Origin: Streptomyces sp. NBC_01241
GTDB taxonomy: Bacteria > Actinomycetota > Actinomycetes > Streptomycetales > Streptomycetaceae
Assembly (NCBI RefSeq): GCF_041435435.1
Contig: NZ_CP108494.1
Span: 7,908,501-7,972,500, forward strand
Reading direction: 5' to 3'
Length of the DNA stretch: 64,000 nucleotides
The position numbers and the translations under genes were made by a program. Positions 34,248 to 43,500 of the stretch are shown one piece after another. Position 1 is the stretch's first letter. Each line of letters starts with the position of its first letter. The notes under the pieces were generated by a model. That model made no database searches, was not told the origin of the DNA, and saw only the letters and a list, made by a program, of their open reading frames with translations.

Positions 34248-37200
34248 GCGCCGATCTCCGCGCGCGCGGCCAGCACCCGGGCGAGTTCGGCGATCGTGGG
34301 GGCGTCGAAGAACATGTCGATGGCCTCGTCGCCCACCTCGTTCAGGCCCAGTTCGGTACGGAACCTGCCGACGATGCGGACCGCGTGCAGCGAGTCGCCG
34401 CCCAGGTCGAAGAAGTTGTCGTCGATGCCGAAGTCGTCCCTGCCGAGCGCGTCGCTCCAGATTTCGTGCAGGCGGCGCTCCAGATCGGTGTGCGGCGCCG
34501 TGTGGTCCTGCGTGGACGACTCGCGCCACGGTGAGGGCAGTGCCGCGCGGTCCACCTTGCCGTTGGCGCTCAGCGGCAGCGCGTCGAGGGTGACGAAGTG
34601 GTGCGGGACCATGTACTCCGGCAGCAGCTCGCCGAGCGCCTCGCCGAGCCGTGACACGTCGAGGACGTTGCCGTCGTCCGGTGCCCTCGCGACGATCACG
34701 TGCTGGGCGAGCGCGTCCACGGCCGGGGGACCGTCCGGCACCGACGCGGCCCGCCGGAATCCGGCGGCCGCCAGCTCCTCGCGCCACTCGCGTACCGAGA
34801 GCAGGGTCGCGGACCGCTGGTCCTGGTAGTTCCCGAACCCTTCCAGGAACGCGAAACTGATCATGTTCAGGGGGGAGTTGACCGTGCCCTCGACGAGGAC
34901 GAGCAGGCCGCCGGGGGCGAGCAGGGAGCGCACGTGCTTCAGGGTCCGGCCGAGGTTCTTCGCGTCGTGCAGCACGTTCGCGGCGACGACGACGTCGAAC
35001 GCGCCCAACGCCAGGCCCTGTTCCACCGGGACGCCGTCGATGTCGTACAGGCCGTAGTCGACGAAGGGGTGCGCGGACGCGTACCGGCTGCGGGCCGACT
35101 CGGTGAACGCCGTGGACAGGTCCGTGAAGAGGTACTCGACACGGTCGGCGGGGAGCGCGGGCAGCACCTGGTCCGCGGTGGCGCCCGTGCCCGCGCCGAG
35201 TTCGACGATGCGCACCTTGCGCCCGCCGGTGAATTCGTCGACGAAGCGGCGCACGGCCTTCGCCGCGACGCGGTTCTGCAGCAGGGCCGCGGGATTGTCC
35301 GCGTACAGGGCCTTGGTGACGCGCCAGTCGCCGTCGGGCAGCAGCAGCTGCAGCGGCCGCACGGCGCCGGTCAGCAGATCGAGCTGGCGGCGGATGCAGC
35401 CGGTGAAGTACGCGCTCAGCTGCCGGTCCGCGTCGGCCGGTGACAGGGCGTCGAGTTCCGCGTCGATCCGGGCGTCGAGCGCATCGGCGTCGAGCGCGTC
35501 GGCGCAGCGGTACTCGCCCGGTCGGGCGGTGCGGCCGAGGACGCCGGCGTCGGCGAGCACGGCCAGCCACTGGTCGACCAGTCCGCGGTAGTGCGGGCGT
35601 ACGCCGCACCCCTCGACGACCGAGTCGGCGGTGGCCGTGGCGCCGGCCGCGGTGAGGACGCCGAGCCGGGCCAGGTTGCGGGCCATCACGGTGGGCGCGA
35701 GTGCCGCGAGACGGTGCCACATGTCCCGGAACGTCGCGACGGCGGGCGCGAGTTCACCGGTCGCGGCCGTCAGCTCCTGGCCCGCCGCGTCGAGGGCCCC
35801 GGTCCAGGCGCGGTCCGCGTCGAAGTCGGGGGCGGGCCGCTCGGCGGTGTGCTGTTCGCCGCCGCCGGGCTGCTCGGGCACCACGTAGGCGACGAGCTGG
35901 CCCCGGTCCGTGACGGGGTTGGTGGCGACGGTGACGAGGGCCTCGTGGACGCCGGGGCGGCGGCGAAGCACGGCGGCGATCTCGTCGAGCTCGATGCGGT
36001 ACCCGTTGACCTTGACCTGGGTGTCCTCACGGCCGAGGAACTCGATGTCGGCGCCCGGCAGGTACCGGCCCACGTCGCCGGTCCGGTACAGGCGCTCCCC
36101 GGTCACCGGGTGGGTGACGAACCGCTCGCGCGTCTTGTCCGCGTCCGCCCAGTAGCCCTTGGCCACGCCGACGCCGCCGATCCAGATCTCGCCGGTGGCC
36201 CACACCGGGCACGGGTCGAGGCGGTCGTCGAGCACATGCATCGTCTGGTTGGCCAGGGGCTTGCCGTACGGAATGCGGCTCCACTCTGCAGGGACCTCCT
36301 CGATGGGGTGGTGGATCGACCAGACCGACGCCTCGGTCGCACCTCCCAGGCTGATCACACGCGCCGTCGGGAACACCGAGCGCAGCGCGTCGGGCAGCGT
36401 CACCGGGATCCAGTCCCCGCTGAGCATCACCAGGCGCAGCGGAGCCGTGGCGGGCACGGGCGCGGGGGCCTCCAGCCAGACGCGCAGCAGCGCGGGCACC
36501 GAGTTCCACACGCTCACGTCGTGCCGCCGGACCAGTTCCGACCAGTGCTCCGGGTCGTGGGCGCGGCCCGGCGCGGGCATCACCACGGCGGCACCGGCGG
36601 CCAGCGCGCCGAAGACGTCGTACACGGACAGGTCGAAGCTGAGCGAGGACAGGGCGAGGATCCGGTCGTCGGGGCCGACGCCGAAGCGTTCGTTGATGTC
36701 CTGGATGGTGTTGACGGCGCCGCGGTGGTCGATCACCACGCCCTTGGGCCGGCCCGTCGAACCCGAGGTGAAGATGACGTACGCGAGGTCGGCGGGGCCG
36801 GGCCGGGTGGCGAGGGGGCCGTTGGCCTCGGCGCGGACCTCGGCGTCATCGAGGGTGATGAGACGGATGTCCTCGGGCCACTCCAGTTCGTCGCGCAGGC
36901 GGGGCGTGGTGACCACGGTCCGCACGAGGCCCTGCTCGATGATCTGGGCGCGGCGCGCGGCCGGCCACTGCGGGTCGATCGGCAGATAGGCGGCGCCGGC
37001 GAGGGTTACGCCGAGGACCGCGGGGACCTGGGCGAGGCCCTTGTCGATCACCACGGCGACCAGCCGGCCCGGCGGCGTGCCGAGAGCGGTCAGGCGGCGG
37101 GCGAGGCGGCGGGCGTCGGAGACGACCTCGCGGTAGGTGAGCCGGGTGCCGTCGTGGGCGATCACGGCGGGGGCGTCGGGGCACTGGACGGCACGGTCCT

Positions 37201-37879
37201 CGACGAGTCCGCACAGGGTGGCCGCGGGCAGGTCGGCAGTGGTGTCGTTGGCGGCGGCGCGCTCGGCGAGCTGCCAGGCCGGAAGGTCGGCGATCCGTCC
37301 GGTGCGGTCCCAGGCGGTGGGGTCGTCCGCGAGGAGTTCGAGCAGCCGCTCGCAGACGGAGGTGAGTTCGGCGTCGATTCCGTGCGGGAGCGACCCCTTG
37401 GGTATCTCCCATACGACGGTCAGGCCGGCCTCGCCCACGGCCGTGTGCCAGACGGGGCCGGTGCGCAGCGCCGGGTCGCCGGCCTCGTCCGCCTCGCGGC
37501 CCAGCTGCTCGTGCATGTGTTGTGCGCGGTCGGCGAACGAGGCGCCGTCCGGCAGGTCGCACAGGACCTCGCGGGGCGTGGCGGTGCCGGGGCGGGTGAC
37601 GGCGAGTGCGAAGGCGCAGTGGCGGGCCCACAGCCGCACCGCGTCGGCCGTCGCGGTGATCAGGACGGCCGACACGCCGATACATCGCTCGGCCGCACTC
37701 CGCTCGATGCGGTCAAGCGCTGCGGACGTTATTCGGGACTCGATCTGCACCCGGGGGGCATCGCTGGGGGACGCCGTTCCGACGACGGGAATTTCCGGAG
37801 CAGAGTTCTTTGAAAAGTGAATTACTAGGCCGTTTGCTGTGACACTTCTCTGCGTCACGTCAAGGCGGTATTCAGTCAT
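34244..37879 (-). CDS. NRPS: Cy-remnant, A with inserted MT-like domain, PCP
   Basis: 1211 aa from the ATG at 37879 (AAGGAGAT upstream). Residues 45-205 resemble only the C-terminal lobe of a Cy domain and lack DxxxxDxxS. The A domain (215-640) has TSGSTGRPKG at 371. Its code reads D416 L Y N459 M S L V W K1108, close to cysteine. Between A8 (VKVNGYRIE, 623) and A10 (LPLSANGK) sits an MT-like domain with the SAM motif VELGAGTGATAD near 892, the position of the epimerase/methyltransferase insert in PchE, PchF and HMWP2. The PCP Ser is S1163. First structural gene of the operon; it probably charges cysteine for the ArCP-Cy protein. Confidence 0.9.
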   Translation of the reverse strand: MTEYRLDVTQRSVTANGLVIHFSKNSAPEIPVVGTASPSDAPRVQIESRITSAALDRIERSAAERCIGVSAVLITATADAVRLWARHCAFALAVTRPGTATPREVLCDLPDGASFADRAQHMHEQLGREADEAGDPALRTGPVWHTAVGEAGLTVVWEIPKGSLPHGIDAELTSVCERLLELLADDPTAWDRTGRIADLPAWQLAERAAANDTTADLPAATLCGLVEDRAVQCPDAPAVIAHDGTRLTYREVVSDARRLARRLTALGTPPGRLVAVVIDKGLAQVPAVLGVTLAGAAYLPIDPQWPAARRAQIIEQGLVRTVVTTPRLRDELEWPEDIRLITLDDAEVRAEANGPLATRPGPADLAYVIFTSGSTGRPKGVVIDHRGAVNTIQDINERFGVGPDDRILALSSLSFDLSVYDVFGALAAGAAVVMPAPGRAHDPEHWSELVRRHDVSVWNSVPALLRVWLEAPAPVPATAPLRLVMLSGDWIPVTLPDALRSVFPTARVISLGGATEASVWSIHHPIEEVPAEWSRIPYGKPLANQTMHVLDDRLDPCPVWATGEIWIGGVGVAKGYWADADKTRERFVTHPVTGERLYRTGDVGRYLPGADIEFLGREDTQVKVNGYRIELDEIAAVLRRRPGVHEALVTVATNPVTDRGQLVAYVVPEQPGGGEQHTAERPAPDFDADRAWTGALDAAGQELTAATGELAPAVATFRDMWHRLAALAPTVMARNLARLGVLTAAGATATADSVVEGCGVRPHYRGLVDQWLAVLADAGVLGRTARPGEYRCADALDADALDARIDAELDALSPADADRQLSAYFTGCIRRQLDLLTGAVRPLQLLLPDGDWRVTKALYADNPAALLQNRVAAKAVRRFVDEFTGGRKVRIVELGAGTGATADQVLPALPADRVEYLFTDLSTAFTESARSRYASAHPFVDYGLYDIDGVPVEQGLALGAFDVVVAANVLHDAKNLGRTLKHVRSLLAPGGLLVLVEGTVNSPLNMISFAFLEGFGNYQDQRSATLLSVREWREELAAAGFRRAASVPDGPPAVDALAQHVIVARAPDDGNVLDVSRLGEALGELLPEYMVPHHFVTLDALPLSANGKVDRAALPSPWRESSTQDHTAPHTDLERRLHEIWSDALGRDDFGIDDNFFDLGGDSLHAVRIVGRFRTELGLNEVGDEAIDMFFDAPTIAELARVLAARAEIGA

Positions 37880-37980
37880 GATGAATCTCCTTGGGGAGCT
37901 GTTTCCGCGTAACGGTGAGCCGCCCTTCGGCCTGTGGGGCGGGCCGGGGCAGGTGGGGCGGAAATGGGGCAGAGGTGGTG

Positions 37981-38700
37981 TCAGACGGCCGCGCTGTCGG
38001 TGCTGTCGAGATCGAGCAGCCCGCTGCGCAGTGCGACGGCTACCGCGGAGGCGCGGTTCTGGCAGTTCAACTTGCTCATAACATTGGCCAGATGCCGTTT
38101 CACGCCGTGCTCGGTGATGCCCATACGACGGGCGATACGGCGGTTGCTCAGTCCCTGGGACACCGCCCGGAGCGTCTCGTGTTCCCGTTCCGTCAGGCGC
38201 GGACGTGCGGCCTCGTTGCCCGAAACCCCTGATGCGAGGCGGACGACCTGGTGAAACGCCTCGGAGGACACGGTGATCGTCCCGCGGGAGCGCGGCGTGA
38301 GCACCTCGCGCGCCGAGGTCTCCTTGAGGTCCTCCAGGCGCAGTACCGCATGGGCGAGCACCCACTGCGCGGTGTCGAGCTGATCCTGCATCAGCGAGCG
38401 CAGGACCAGGACGACATGGGTCGCCGGGTGGAGCAGGAGCGGGCTGAGCAGCGGCAGGTCGCGCACACCCAGCGATGACGGCAGCACCAGGGTGACCGGA
38501 CCGGTCACCGAGTCCGACGGGATGTCAGCGGCGCAGGCGGCCGCGAGTACGGACTGGGACAGCCCGCTGTCCAGGGCGAACTGCCTGAGCAGCAGTCTGG
38601 AAGAGGGGTCGGGATCGATGATCAGAATGCGTCGACAGTCCGCATCCTCTGTTTCGGCCTCCCCCTCGGCTCTACCGATTTTCTCGAACCCCTTCTGCAA
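37981..38700 (-). CDS. Atypical NarL/LuxR-type response regulator
   Basis: 239 aa from a TTG start (GGGGAGGG just upstream). The N-terminal 130 residues have a receiver-like look (RILIIDPDPSSRLLLRQFAL), but at the expected phospho-Asp strand the sequence is LVLPSSLGV, without Asp. The C-terminal LuxR HTH (about 165-230) is clear: LTEREHETLRAVSQGLSNRR, then MGITEHGVKRHLANVMSKL. It is probably the pathway activator of the NRPS operon, controlled by ligand or level rather than phosphorylation. It lies 101 nt upstream of the A(MT)-PCP gene on the same strand. Confidence 0.82.
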   Translation of the reverse strand: MQKGFEKIGRAEGEAETEDADCRRILIIDPDPSSRLLLRQFALDSGLSQSVLAAACAADIPSDSVTGPVTLVLPSSLGVRDLPLLSPLLLHPATHVVLVLRSLMQDQLDTAQWVLAHAVLRLEDLKETSAREVLTPRSRGTITVSSEAFHQVVRLASGVSGNEAARPRLTEREHETLRAVSQGLSNRRIARRMGITEHGVKRHLANVMSKLNCQNRASAVAVALRSGLLDLDSTDSAAV

Positions 38701-38741
38701 GTGCCCTCCCCGTGTCGTCGCTTTCAGTCAAACGGCGGCCA

Positions 38742-38772
38742 TAACTATTCGACAGAGAAGTGACGGAGTCAA
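38742..38772 (-). promoter_or_regulatory. Candidate promoter of the regulator/NRPS operon
   Basis: Minus strand TTGACT (38772-38767) and TAGTTA (38747-38742) with 19-nt spacing, 42 nt before the TTG start. The region 38700-38820 is clearly richer in A/T than its surroundings. Spacing is 1-2 nt longer than ideal. Confidence 0.4.
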
Positions 38773-38822
38773 GTGGGTATCGAAATGAGAGTTTGCTCCT
38801 TTGTTCATCAAAAAGGCATGTC

Positions 38823-38859
38823 AAATCGCCCCACCGGATTTTCTCCGGAAGGGCGATTT
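38823..38859 (-). terminator. Terminator of the PKS/MFS operon
   Basis: Stem AAATCGCCC / GGGCGATTT with an inner CCGG/CCGG pair, 44 nt after the MFS stop. In the minus direction the hairpin is followed by a short T-rich tract. It separates the 15-kb PKS operon from the NRPS operon. Confidence 0.75.
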
Positions 38860-38902
38860 TCGCGACTCATGGGGCCGCGCCTGGCGGGCGCGGCGTCTTG
38901 GG

Positions 38903-40426
38903 TCAGTGGGCCATAATCGGTCCCGCCGACGGGTCGGGGCGCTCCTTGGGCAGCAGCGTCAGACCGCCCACGGCCGCGACGGCCGAGATGACCGCACAGG
39001 CCACGAAGGCGTTGTCGAAGCCGTCGAGCGAGGGGGCGCCGGCGCCTTCCAGGCCGGCCCCCGCGACGGCCGCGACCACTGCGATGCCCAGCGAGGCGCC
39101 GAGTTCGTGCGCGGTGTTCACCAGGCCGGAACCGAGTCCCGCGTCCAAGTGACCCACGCCGTGCATGGCGCTGGTGATGGCGCAGACGAAGCCGATCCCG
39201 AGGCCGAAGGAGAGCAGGGCGAACCCGGGCAGCACCTCGGCCCAGGCGTTCCCGCGGTCGACGCCGGACAGCAGCAGACCGCCGACCGCAGCGATGACCA
39301 GGCCCGAGGCGGACGTCACGCGCCAGCCGATCCGGGCCACCGCCTGGGAGGCCAGGTGCGCGCCGATGGTGGTGGCCAGCGCCGCCGGGAGGAACATCAG
39401 ACCGGTGCGCAGGGCGCTGTAGCCCAGCACGTGCTGGAGGTAGAGCGAGCACAGGAAGAACCCGGAGATCAGCACGCCCGCAGAGGCCAGCATGACCAGG
39501 CAGCCACCGGCCATGGAGCGCCGTGCCAGGAAGGACAGCCGCACGAGGGGGGAGGCCGTGGAGCGCTCCGCCAGCACGAACAGGGCCGCGCAGAGCGCCG
39601 CGGCGAGCAGCGGGCCCCAGGCGGCGGCGTCGCCGAAGCCGTGGTCGCGCGCCTGCACCAGGCCGTAGATGAGCAGAGCGGGCGCCGCCGTCATGGTGAG
39701 CGCGCCGGGCAGGTCGATGCCCTTGTGGCGGCCGCCGGGCCCGGTGGTCGGACCGTCCTCCTTGACCAGGACGGGCACCAGGAGGAGCACGATGAGGCCG
39801 ATCGGCACGTTGATGAAGAACGCCCACTCCCAGCCCGGCCCCGAGGTCAGCACGCCGCCGAGGAGCACGCCGAACGCCGCGCCCGTGCCGCCGATCGCCG
39901 CCCAGACGCCCAGGGCGCGATTGCGCTCGGGGCCCTGGAACGTGGCCATCACCGTGGCCATGGCGGCCGGGGAGAGGAAGGCGGCGCCGACACCCTGGGC
40001 GGCGCGGGCGGCGATCAGGGTGCCGCTGCTTTCGGCCAGTCCTGAGAACAGCGACGCCACGGTGAACAGGGCGAGGCCGCCGAGGAACGTACGCCGGCGG
40101 CCGAGGAAGTCGCCCAGCCGCCCCCCGAGCAGCAGCAGACTGCCGAAGAGCAGCGTGTACGCGGTGACCACCCAGGTCATCGCGGCCGGCGAGAGGGTGA
40201 GGTCGTCACCGATCGACGGCAGCGCGACGTTCACCACGGTCACGTCGACGATGAGCATGAACTGGGCCATGCACAGGAGCGTCAGGATCACCCAGCGGCG
40301 CGGGTTCGGCGCTGGTGGGGCCGGGTGTCCGTGCCCGTGGCCCTCGGGCTCCTCCGCGTGTTGGGCGTGCGGCTCGTCGCTCGGCTGCCCGTGTGCAGTG
40401 ATCCGGGCTTGGCTCTCCGGTGTCAC
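38903..40426 (-). CDS. MFS drug/siderophore exporter, DHA2 family (14 TM)
   Basis: 507 aa from the GTG at 40426, chosen because AAGGAG lies 6 nt upstream; an ATG at 40477 would include the operator. The N-terminus is rich in His and Pro (about residues 15-40). DHA2/QacA-type motifs: DVTVVNVALPSIG in TM1, the loop LGGRLGDFLGRRR near 85 (motif A) and motif C GAAFGVLLGGVL near 150. It probably exports the product or an intermediate, or protects the producer. It is the last gene of the PKS operon direction but has its own operator pair at 40442-40502. Confidence 0.85.
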   Translation of the reverse strand: MTPESQARITAHGQPSDEPHAQHAEEPEGHGHGHPAPPAPNPRRWVILTLLCMAQFMLIVDVTVVNVALPSIGDDLTLSPAAMTWVVTAYTLLFGSLLLLGGRLGDFLGRRRTFLGGLALFTVASLFSGLAESSGTLIAARAAQGVGAAFLSPAAMATVMATFQGPERNRALGVWAAIGGTGAAFGVLLGGVLTSGPGWEWAFFINVPIGLIVLLLVPVLVKEDGPTTGPGGRHKGIDLPGALTMTAAPALLIYGLVQARDHGFGDAAAWGPLLAAALCAALFVLAERSTASPLVRLSFLARRSMAGGCLVMLASAGVLISGFFLCSLYLQHVLGYSALRTGLMFLPAALATTIGAHLASQAVARIGWRVTSASGLVIAAVGGLLLSGVDRGNAWAEVLPGFALLSFGLGIGFVCAITSAMHGVGHLDAGLGSGLVNTAHELGASLGIAVVAAVAGAGLEGAGAPSLDGFDNAFVACAVISAVAAVGGLTLLPKERPDPSAGPIMAH

Positions 40427-40441
40427 CGGACGCTCCTTAAG

Positions 40442-40458
40442 TTGAACACCACTGTCAT
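40442..40458 (-). promoter_or_regulatory. TetR-type operator, proximal copy, MFS 1
   Basis: On the minus strand ATGACAGTGGTGTTCAA lies directly before the AAGGAG site of the MFS gene. It differs from the MFS 2 copy (57333-57349, TTGACAGTGTTGTTCAA) at two positions and has the same distance to the ribosome site. It is a half-conserved TTGAACA/TGTTCAA palindrome. Confidence 0.65.
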
Positions 40459-40484
40459 GGTTACTGTAGGGCTTCAACTCGAAT

Positions 40485-40502
40485 TTGAACAGCGGTGTTC
40501 AA
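40485..40502. promoter_or_regulatory. TetR-type operator, distal copy, MFS 1
   Basis: TTGAACAGCGGTGTTCAA: perfect 7-nt arms around four bases, overlapping the last codons of the KS-AT gene. It is about 44 nt upstream of the proximal copy. The two copies of the same site would allow tight repression of the pump. Confidence 0.7.
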
Positions 40503-43500
40503 TTTATGTGGTGGGCGAGGCGGCGCGCGGTGGGGTGCTCGAAGACGTCCTTGGGGCGCAGGATCAGGCCATGTGTGCGGGCCTGTGCCGCCACCTGGTT
40601 GGCGAGCACCGAGTCGCCGCCGAGGTCGAAGAACCCGTCGTCGGGCCCGACGTGGGGAACGCCGAGCACCGCTGTGAGGATGCCGGTCAGGATGCGTACG
40701 GCGTCGGGTGTGGCGGCCGGATCGTCCTGCACCGGGGGCACCGCCGCCCCCGGCGTGTCCGCCTCGTCCTGCACCGGGGGCACCGCCGCCCCCGGCGTGT
40801 CCGCCTCGTCCTGCACCGGGGGCGCCGCCGCCCCCGGCGTGTCCGCCTCGTCGGTGAAGTCGTCCCGCGTCCAGGCGGCTTCCGTCCAGTGCCGCACACG
40901 TCGGAACGGATACCCGGGGAGCGGGACGGGGCCCTCGGCGCCGTGGCGGGCCGGCGTCCAGTCGACGTCCACGCCGGACTCCCACAGCAGGCCCAGCGCC
41001 CGTCCCCACGTCTCGGCCGCCGCCGCGGACTCCCGCGCATGCGGCAGCATGCTCACCGCGCGGTGCTGCCGCGACCACCGGTCGCTGCCCCGCAAGGTCG
41101 GGCCGAGCACGCGGCCGGGGCCGGCCTCGGCCACCATGCGCCCCTCCCCGGTGAGCAGGGTTCGGACGCAGTCCGCCCAGCGCACCGTGGCACGCAACTG
41201 CCTTGCCCAGTACAGCGGATCGACCGCCTCGGCGTCCGACAGCCAGGTGCCGGACACATTCGACACGAGGGGCAGCGACGGCACGTGGAAGGCGACCGTG
41301 CGGGCCACGTCGGCGAACCGCTCGGCGGCCTCGTCCATGGCGGCGCTGTGGAAGGCGTGCGCCGTGCGCACCGCGGTCACCCGCACTCCGCTCTCTTCCA
41401 GCCGCCGGGCGAGACGGCCGGCCGCGTTGTGCGGGCCAGCCACGACGCACGCCTCGGGGGAATTCACCGCGGCCAACTCCAGGCCGCTGCCGACCAGGTG
41501 CTCGCGCGTGCGCTCCTCGTTGAGCGGCACCGCCAGCATCGTGCCCGGCGGTGCGGAGTGCATCAGGCGGCCACGTGTCGCCACGAGCCGTACCGCGTCG
41601 GCGAGTTCGACCACACCGGCCAGGCAGGCCGCAGCGTACTCGCCGATGCTGTGACCGCCCACGGCGTCCGGTCGCACCCCGTACCGTTCCAGCGTGCGGG
41701 CCAGGGCGTACTCGACGGCGAACAGCGCGGGCTGCGCCCTGTCCGTACGGCGCAGCTCCGCCTCGTCGGAGCCGAACAGGACGTCCCGGATGTCCGAGCC
41801 CGCCGGCTCCGCCGCGAACAGCCATGCGCATCGGTCGAGTTCACTCCGGAACACCTCGTCGTCGCGGTACAGGTCCGCACCCATCCCGGGGTACTGCGCG
41901 CCTTGCCCCGGAAACACCAGGACAGGGCTCAGCGGGCGGCGCGGCACGGGCAGCACCGTACGGTCCTCCCGCAGGAGCCGGGCGGCGTGGTCGGGCGTGC
42001 GCGCCGCCACCGCCGCCCGGTACGCGAACCGGGCCCGGCCCTCGGTGAGCGTGTAGGCGACGTCGCCGAGGCCGGGGGTGCGGCCTTGCCGCCCGTCGAG
42101 GGCGTCGGCGAGCTGGAGCCGGGCATCGCGCAAGGCCTCCGCGGTGCGGGCGCTCAGCGTCAGCACCGGCACCGCGCCCGTACCGTCGGCGGGCGCGGAC
42201 CGGGCCGGAGCGGGCGGCGCCTGCTCGACGATCACGTGGGCGTTGGTGCCGCCGACGCCGAGCGAGCTGACACCCGCGATACGCGGCCCGGGGGCCGGCC
42301 ACGGCCGGGTGCGTACCGCCACCTCGAACGGGGTTCCCGCCAGGCCGAGTTCGGGGTTCGGGGCGGTGAAGTGGGCGGTGCCCGGGACTGTGGCCGACTC
42401 GAGCGCGAGCACCGTCTTGATCAGGCCGACGACACCCGAAGCGGCCTCCAGGTGACCGATGTTGCCCTTGACCGAGCCGATCAGACAGGGGGACGTGCGG
42501 TTGCCGTGCGGGTCGAGGGCCTGCCGCAGGGCGGCCATCTCCATCGGATCACCCAGCGCCGTCCCCGTGCCGTGCGCCTCGACGTGGCCCACCGCGTGCG
42601 GATCGACACCGGCCACGGAGAGGGCCTCCGCGACTACCGCCGCCTGCATCTTCACACTGGGAGCGGTGAACCCCATCTTCAAGGAGCCGTCGTTGTTCAC
42701 CGCGGTGCCCCGCACCACGGCGCGGATCCGGTCACCGTCCGCCAGCGCGTCCGTGAGCCGCTTGAGGACGACGACCCCACCGCCGCTGCCGAACACCGTG
42801 CCGCCGGCCGCCGCGTCGAACGGGCGGCACCGCCCGTCCGCGGACATCATCGAGTCCGGCTCGTACAGATAGCCCGTGCGGTGCGGCACCTTCACCGTCA
42901 TGCCACCCGCCAGTGCCACGTCGGACTCCCCGCACAGCAGGCTCTGGCAGGCGAGATGCACCGCCACCAGGGAACCGGAGCATGCCGTCTGCACAGTCAG
43001 GGCGGGCCCGCGCAGATCGAGCGCGTGGGCGACCCGGGTGGCGAAGAAGTTCGGGTCGGTCAGGGTCAACGCGTGGATGAGCGCGGGCGACGTGCCCGCC
43101 CCCAGGAACTCCTGGGGGCGGTGCCGGGAGAGCAGGTTGTACCCGAAGTAGCCGCTGAACGACGGCGCGCCGAACACGCCGACCGAGCCGTCCCGCCGGG
43201 CCGGGTCGTGCCCGGCGTCCTCGAGGGCGTGCCAGCAGCACTCCAGGAACAGGCGCTGCTGCGGGTCCATGGCCGCGGCGGTGGCGGGCGGCAGCCCGAA
43301 GAACGCCGCGTCGAACTCCTGGTACCCGTCGAGCACCCCCGCCCGGCGGACGTACCCCGGGTGGTCGAGCACCGACCTCGGTACGCCACCGGCCAGCAGC
43401 TCCTCGTCCGAGAGGTCGACCAGGCCCTCTCGCCCCGCGCAGATGTCCGCCCAGAACGCGTCGAGGTCCGCGGCGCCGGGGAACCGCCCCGCGATGCCGA

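Noticed and set aside
37879..38365. Extension of the A(MT)-PCP protein to 38365
   Set aside because: It would overlap the LuxR regulator; the ATG at 37879 has AAGGAGAT at the right distance.
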